A stretch of 64,000 nucleotides of DNA from Zerene cesonia (Eukaryota; Arthropoda; Insecta; Lepidoptera; Pieridae): positions 1,426,001-1,490,000 of the forward strand of contig NC_052102.1 of NCBI RefSeq assembly GCF_012273895.1. The letters run 5' to 3'. Below the pieces are notes generated by a model, which saw only the letters and a program-made list of their open reading frames with translations, did no database searches and was not told where the DNA came from. Position 1 is the stretch's first letter. Each line of letters opens with the position of its first letter. A program made the position numbers and the translations under genes. Below, piece by piece: positions 58,343 through 64,000 of the stretch.

Positions 58343-59135
58343 GTAAGTTCTGGGTTTCGAAAACGTAAAAGAAGTAATGAAGGTCCTTGCGCTTTTCCAT
58401 ACCTCTTACTGGGCGCCACTTATTATAAAATATCAATACATCTTAAGCTAAGATCTGAATTTCATTTAATACAGCACTCTCTAATAGGTGAAATAAAGTC
58501 TAAAATTCAAATACCTTTGATTTGAACCATCTACTTCACTTAGTTATAATTTTAATTCAATATAAAAAATATTTTTAATCTAATTATTTATAATACAATT
58601 ATATCTAGTTTTCTACTACATATTATAAGTCAAAACAAATATATGATGATTTTAACTAGAATAACCCTTTCGAACACATTTAATCGTATCAAAGGTTAAA
58701 TGCAAATGCAGACGTATAGATCGTATGATATTATATAGGTTGTGTCAAATATTTTGATACCCTAAATCAAGCTTCCACGTGCAAATAGCTGGGATGGAAT
58801 TATACTATGAATATGGATTTAATACATGAATATGCTATGGCTCTCCCATGGGTTACAAACTTAGTAGAAGGAGCCTTTGAATACCCTTGTGATGGATATA
58901 TAGGTACAATCATTAAATGGATAGCCTCAGCATAGAATGTCATAAATCTTATGGTTATGATACAGTTAAAAAAGTTTGAATATTCGTTAAACCACACTGA
59001 GTAGTAACATTTTAATTGCAAGCAGTATATTCCAAATAGGATATTAGAAACAAAAATTCGTTTATAGATGAATTTGTTAGCATTTTCGTGTCGCGCTTTC
59101 TTAAATTAATTTGAAGTAAATGTTAAGATTATGTA
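58343..59135. other. Presumed intron, AT-rich
   Basis: No exon is recognised. Low-complexity A/T with incidental frames. Confidence 0.35.
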
Positions 59136-59332
59136 TCACACTTAATAAATGCGAAAGTTTGTAAGGATGTGTGTGTGTTTGTTGCTCTTTCACGCAAAAA
59201 CTGCTGAACCGATTGCAATGAAATTTGGTACGTAGATAGCTGTACAACTGGAATAACATATAGGCAACTTTTTATCCCGATATTCCAACGGGATACAGAC
59301 TTACGCGGGTACAAACCGTGGGGCGCGGCTAG
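59136..59332 (+). mobile_element. Family A Helitron-like copy 9
   Basis: The head is altered (TCACACTTAATAAATGCG), the family blocks are intact, the hairpin is slightly mutated (GCGGGTACAAACCGTGG), and the end is GCGCGGCTAG then T. Confidence 0.8.
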
Positions 59333-60323
59333 TTTACTATAAAATGCAGTGATAATGTACAAATACATTGGTGATTTTTTAAATGGGTCTAGTAGAGATA
59401 AGCGTTTTCAAACAAGTAAACTCTTCAGGTTTATGTTATTAGTAATTAAAGGAAAGCACGGTGTACTTTACGGTGTGATATTTCTATTCCGTAAAAGAGA
59501 ACGAGAATAAAACAGGAGTCAGAGCTAGTAGTGAACGCAAAATACGTAGAAAATCAATTGAAAAGACTTAAAAATAATATAAAACGAATTAGTTTTTAAT
59601 TTCTAATCAGCATATTAAAGCACCGCCGGTGTGTGGCAAATAATTGAATTTATGCATACATAACATTCTACATGTCTGATAGAAGATTTAAAGATTTAGT
59701 TAATTTCATTAGATTGCCTTTGATGTGATTTTATTAAGTAAATTCTATTTGATTTGCCAATATCAGTTTTAAGTTTCAAGAGTTATTAGATTTACGGTTA
59801 AATTCATTTATTTCTCTAAAGATTACATTTAAATCACTTACAGAGAAATACAATTTTTTACATCATTTTTACTCGCTTAGCGTTATAAGTACGCCTAACA
59901 AGAGAAAACAAACTAAAAAGTAATAAATTGAGGGTAGTTTCTACTTCTCATAGATAAAAAGTAAACCAGTGACATTTCAAAGACCGATTCATTCTAAGAC
60001 TCGTGTCCTAGCTAGAGATGAGCTATTCATTAGATATAAATGATTAACTTTTATTTTACTAGATATAAATGATTTTTTTTTAAATCACACATTGTAAATG
60101 TGAAAAATTTGTTGGTTTGGACGTTTATCCGTTAATCACACTGATACTACTTTGGGTTTGGGTTGGTTGGCCGAGTTGGGTGATAGGATACTTTACTTAT
60201 ATATACTTTATATCTCAATTAAATGCGCCCTTGAGATTGAACAGGATTTAGAAAGACAGAGTTGAGTTGATAAGGAGAGGTTATTTTATGTTTCATAGCA
60301 GTATATGCACGTTTATATAATTG
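59333..60323. other. AT-rich stretch, no gene seen
   Basis: A GGTTGGTTGGCCGAGTTGGG word at about 60163 resembles a tRNA D-arm or A box but has no further tRNA structure. Confidence 0.35.
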
Positions 60324-60579
60324 AAAAATACAAAGAATAGAAAAATCTCGATGGTGGATGTGGTTTTGAAGCAATTGTAGTCAAAACATGTAGTTGTTAA
60401 CATATATTTCGATAGATGGCGTGGAGCTCCGGCGTGGGCTCCATTTTAGACACATACGAGTAAAACCGAAATGCTAGAAGAAATTTGATTGTTGAAGTGG
60501 GATCATAGGTGGCCTTGGTTGGCGAAGGACGTGGGCTTGAATCCCACTCATGATCGACTTTTCTATTCTTTGTATTTTT
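60324..60579. mobile_element. 256-bp element with perfect 21-bp inverted ends and tRNA-like core
   Basis: 60324-60344 and 60559-60579 are exact reverse complements (core CAAAGAATAG/CTATTCTTTG). Inside, GTGGGCTTGAATCCCAC (60531-60547) is a perfect T-arm (5-bp stem, 7-nt loop). It is preceded by the A-box-like TGGCCTTGGTTGGCG and bracketed by GATCAT (60501) and ATGATC (60550). A related 3' part lies at 63551 on minus. No target duplication is obvious. It could be a MITE that captured a tRNA-like sequence, or a SINE with inverted ends. Confidence 0.65.
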
Positions 60580-60813
60580 AAAGGATATTCATTGATTTAT
60601 TGGCTTTATAGTATAAATTCTGCGTGTACATCTTGGATATAAATGAAATCAATCACACGAAAACTCCGATCCAAATAATAAACAACCGATTAAGTATGAT
60701 ACAGAAAGTATATAGTTAATAAGAAGTTTTCATATTAAATCTCGAGTTTTGAGAATTAAGAAAAGCGATAGTTCACTAATATTTTCAAATTATATAAGAT
60801 TCATCTATAAAAC

Positions 60814-60860
60814 AAAAAAGAAAGGAAGAAAAGAAGGAAAGAAAGAAAAAAAAGAAAGAA
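60814..60860. repeat. Purine (A/G) tract
   Basis: About 47 bases of only A and G, mostly AAAG/AAGG units. Confidence 0.9.
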
Positions 60861-60939
60861 TTAAGAAAGCAAATACGTATGTACACACGCGGGCTCAAAG
60901 TGAGTGCTGTGTTTGATTGATAATTTTCTTATTATGCCA

Positions 60940-61100
60940 GAGCGAGCCTCAGAGTTGTGGTTAGCGTGATGAGAAGCGATCACCACCGCTCATGTACATT
61001 TGTAGTGGTTGGAAGTGTGGACTCTGTATGTGCATTGCCCGCTATTGACGGGAATAAAGGTTGGGAAGAGAGAGGAAAAAGGATAAGGTCTCGGGCCGGT
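60940..61100 (-). mobile_element. Decayed SINE, reverse
   Basis: GAGAAGCGATCACCACCGC, CATGTACATTTGTAGTGG, GAGGAAAAAGGATAAGG. Confidence 0.55.
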
Positions 61101-61182
61101 CTCGAGCCTCTTACAGGCCATAATAGTTTAAGGTGAAAACCTAAGTTAATATCTGAAGATTATTAGAACCATACGGTTATGT

Positions 61183-61368
61183 ATGCATGCTTTCTCTGTT
61201 CCTATGTCCTTAAATCTCTATGTATGCTTAAATCTTCAAAACTGCGCAACGGATTTTCATGGGTTTTTTTTAATAAATAGAGTGAATCAAGAGAAAGGGT
61301 ATATATGTACAATAACATCTACTAAACTACTCAGAATTAACGCGTGCAAAGCCGCGGGCAAAAGCTAG
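61183..61368 (+). mobile_element. Lep1-like Helitron
   Basis: CAAAACTGCGCAACGGATTT, AATAAATAGAGTGAATCAAG, and the end ACGCGTGCAAAGCCGCGGGC then AAAAGCTAG followed by T. This is the best-preserved Lep1-type end in the window. The start is approximate. Confidence 0.7.
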
Positions 61369-61989
61369 TAACTAATAATCGTGAGTACTGTACCTTCATT
61401 TGGATGCGTGTTTAGCTAAAAATTGAATTGTGAGAGCTATACTATGTTGCTTGGTTTGGTATTATTGGTATATTTTCTACTTCGTTTAGGGTCTCATAAT
61501 AAAGTTCCATTATAAAATTGTTAGATCGTCTGCAATCGGTGCTATATCAAGTACATAGTGATGTAAACTGGGACAGGGAGGATGTTTTTTACACTTACTT
61601 TTTTTTTCTTTTTTTTACATATGAAACATAACAATTTAAAGAACAATAAACGTATACCAATATTTATAACATTTATCAAATATTGCTGTTGTTTAGTTAA
61701 TTGCTACCTTATTATTGATAGTGTTTTTCTCTCTATTTACATAATCATAATGCATTTATTATTTTATACGTATGTAATTCAAGTAGTTATTATTTATTTT
61801 TCTAAAAACTTCAAATCAAATCAAGACGTTCATATTCTCGTACAAACTCCGTCATCCTGAATATTATTACACTTCACTGCATATTAAAAATTCTTTTTCA
61901 AGATACTCGTTATGAACTACTAATCTTTATAGGTTTACTATCTACTCCCCGTCTTTATATGGATTGTTTTGGGATGTATATTAAGATAC
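61369..61989. other. AT-rich stretch, no gene seen
   Basis: The 92-codon frame at 61582-61860 is low-complexity (Phe/Ile/Tyr-rich from T runs) and not credible. Confidence 0.4.
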
Positions 61990-62195
61990 TAGCTTAAAAA
62001 AAAAATACAGTCCGGAGTTTTCTTCGTGCTAGCTCCATTTTCCGCGTTTTCGAAATAAAAAAAATATCCTTTGTCATTTCTTGGGATCCTGTCTTAAACA
62101 AAATCGGCACCAAATTTCATTTTTCTCGATTCAGCGGTTTAGGCGTGTAAGACAAACATGTGTGGTTACTTTCGTATTTACAATATTAAAAGATA
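61990..62195 (-). mobile_element. Helitron-like relic, reverse
   Basis: TTTCTTCGTGCTAGCTCC, ACCAAATTTCATTTTTCTCG, AGCGGTTTAGGCGTG and TACAATATTAAAAGAT as the reversed head. Confidence 0.45.
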
Positions 62196-62479
62196 TATAA
62201 ACCAGCTGACTGAGTAAATGTAATTATGGTACCTTCACGTAGGGGTATAAAAACAAAATAATAATATTAAATTATAGAAGTCGCGTGGGGTGGGACACCT
62301 CTAATTTGATGATTAAAATAAAATACGATATGCATGCAAAATCTGAATTTTATGACAATTACAATGTTCACCAGGGAAACTAGCTATATAATATAATATA
62401 ACTATATAACAAAATATTAATATTTACGTTTAAATATATCAACAAGAATTTATGAGATTCAATGCTAGGATAATGCTCA

Positions 62480-62580
62480 TGTCATAAAAGGTCAATAAAG
62501 CACCTGTGACATCACCAATGTTAGGTATATCTTGGGTGGTTAGTATTTAACAACAGATGGCCTGGTTCACTCTGCTATAA
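62480..62580 (+). repeat. SINE/LINE tail fragment (family F)
   Basis: AAAGCACCTGTGACATCACC, AATGTTAGGTATATCTTGGG and AACAACAGATGGCCTGG. Confidence 0.45.
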
Positions 62581-63052
62581 AACTTTATCGCATGTATCCG
62601 CTAAAAACCGAAACATAAAATGTACTACACTCGCGCCTACTATAATTTATATAAACGATAAAAATTCACGTTGCTCAATATAATTAATTAGAATTTGTGA
62701 AATTTTTAAGTGACCATTTATAAGGGCTCATGAGATATCTATAGCCTGGTGTTAGACAGACAGACAGACGGACGGTAAGTGGAGTTTATTATATAAAAGA
62801 CTATTGTCTGTATATCTTATGTACAGTACCCTAAAAATGGAAAGGATAAAAATGAATATTTACAGGCGGCTAAATCTATGTTGAAGAGTTAGTCATACAT
62901 AAGACCTGGGGTACCACTTCCTTCACATTAGGGCCACTCAGACACGCGAGTCAGGACTCCATTCAAGGATCACGGCCCTTGAGCTGTGCCTCGGCTTTCC
63001 TTTCATATTTATGTATGGATAGTTTTGTAACGAACTATTGTTATATAATCTG
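62581..63052. other. No gene seen
   Basis: A (GACA)n patch lies at about 62755-62775. 62900-62995 is less AT-rich without an identity. Confidence 0.35.
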
Positions 63053-63240
63053 CTAGCTTAAGCCCGCGGCTTTGCACGCGTTAAATTCGGACTAGTTTAA
63101 TATGGTTACTATACACATAAAGCTTTCCCTTGAATCACTCTATCTCTTAAAAAAACCCATCAAAATCCGTTTTGTAGATTTAAAGAATTAAGCATACAAT
63201 ATATTTAACAATTTTAAACATACAAAGTATGTCTAAAATG
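63053..63240 (-). mobile_element. Lep1-like Helitron, reverse
   Basis: CTAGCTTAAGCCCGCGGCTT, GCACGCGTTAAATTCGG, GAATCACTCTATCTCTTAAA and CATCAAAATCCGTTTTG mirror 61183-61368. Confidence 0.65.
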
Positions 63241-63550
63241 CCACAAATATAATAAAGCCTTCTGTTTCCATTAAACCGAGATTTTTTGGCGTGTTCACTG
63301 GGAATTGATAGCAGGACCTTTCGGTTCTACCCTTTTTGGTTAAAATGTTGTTACCTGATTGTCCAGTTGTCTATCAATAAAAATCATTAACTTAACACTA
63401 TAAATTCTAAACGTGAATAAAACGTTCATTATACAAAAATCGATATAAAAAGCGAACCAACTTTCCAAGCTCTAAATAAAGTCTTTTTTTATATGAATTC
63501 GGAACATACATTGAATAAATAACAATAGAAGTACTTGAGAAAATTTTGAA

Positions 63551-63640
63551 AGAATAGAAAAAATTTGATCACGTGGCAGGATTCGAACCTGCGTATCTTG
63601 CCTAACCGTAGCAACGCCTAGCCTCTCATAAAGCATTACA
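63551..63640 (-). mobile_element. Partial tRNA-like element related to 60324-60579
   Basis: On minus, GCAGGTTCGAATCCTGC is a perfect T-arm with a canonical B box. It is followed by CACGTGATC and an end TTCTATTCTTTC resembling the inverted end of the 60324 element. There is no anticodon or D-arm, so it is not a functional tRNA gene. Confidence 0.55.
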
Positions 63641-64000
63641 AGGCTATAAAACTAAAAATTAAATAGAAGTACTTGCTTGGCTTCGCGGTCGAATTGTAAA
63701 TCTAAATCATTTAAAGACACAAAAAATTTCAATAAAATCGGTCCACCCTAAATATATGTAAAGATAAACCTAAACAGAGGCACCAAAGCAAATTGCGATA
63801 AATTGATTCATTAAAAATCAAACAAGGAAATATTAAATACGGAAAAACAAAAGTACGTGGAACTTTGTATAGGTGATAATTAGAAGTCCAAAGGAAAATT
63901 TTCATATCAGACACGTTATTCAACTTGTTAAAAGTTCGCCATATGAACTTTTAATTGGATTATGCCTGAAATTGGAGGTGTAGTTTCGAAAAATTACCTT
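63641..64000. other. No gene seen
   Basis: 63665-63760 has a Helitron-like reverse piece (TGGCTTCGCGGTCGAATTG, AATAAAATCGGTCCACCC). The rest is AT-rich. Confidence 0.35.

Noticed and set aside
58307..58525. 72-codon frame overlapping the putative first exon
   Set aside because: It starts at GTG and runs through the GTAAGT donor into presumed intron. The nearest ATG (58311) is followed at once by TGA in its own frame.
60163..60200. tRNA-like word GGTTGGTTGGCCGAGTTGGG
   Set aside because: No acceptor, anticodon or T-arm structure can be built around it.
1..64000. Autonomous Helitron Rep/helicase or LINE reverse transcriptase ORF
   Set aside because: None of the frames carries recognisable helicase, Rep or RT motifs. 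All elements here appear non-autonomous or truncated.

Overview
This looks like intergenic or intronic DNA from a moth or butterfly (Lepidoptera). The evidence is the strongly AT-rich base composition, the dense debris of lepidopteran-type non-autonomous Helitrons (short elements starting TC and ending CTAG with a GC-rich subterminal hairpin), and tRNA/LINE-derived SINE pieces with the motifs GTCGAGCACGC, CCATCAGGCG and CCATGAACATTCGCAGAG. The window also has an arthropod-style Inr+DPE core promoter. The species cannot be named from the sequence alone. No confident protein-coding exon was found. Every long open frame examined is explained by a tRNA, a repeat, a microsatellite, a run of N, or the lack of an ATG and recognisable domains.

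The best-supported genes are seven 82-nt nuclear tRNA-Ser genes between 9.4 and 25.2 kb. Six have anticodon AGA and are identical along their whole length. One, at 9379, has anticodon CGA and differs at three bases. They alternate strictly in orientation (+,-,+,-,+,-,+). Two pairs are tightly convergent, at 17.4-17.7 kb and 21.7-22.2 kb. All carry A and B boxes and a downstream T run for RNA polymerase III termination.

The second gene-like signal is at 58.1 kb on the plus strand. It is a GC-rich segment with a consensus initiator (TCAGTT), a full DPE (GGACGT) starting exactly at +28, and a splice donor TTG|GTAAGT 235 nt downstream. I read it as the promoter and untranslated first exon of a gene whose coding exons lie to the right of the window. 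A TATA-containing segment near 56.7 kb and another near 54.2 kb are weaker promoter candidates.

The rest is repeats. They include at least nine copies of one Helitron-like family and several related families, two 98%-identical ~350-bp elements at 18.3 and 44.2 kb with 15-bp inverted ends, and SINE/LINE tails on both strands. There is also a 256-bp element with perfect 21-bp inverted ends enclosing a tRNA-like T-arm (60.3 kb), two perfect short hairpins (7.8 and 38.3 kb), and a GC-rich fold-back sequence (22.3 kb). An exact 1000-base N gap sits at 30357-31356. Between repeats there are several less AT-rich islands (for example 13.4, 15.2, 33.0, 37.5, 38.5, 39.9/40.7 and 52.6 kb) that could be conserved regulatory DNA, but this needs cross-species alignment to show.
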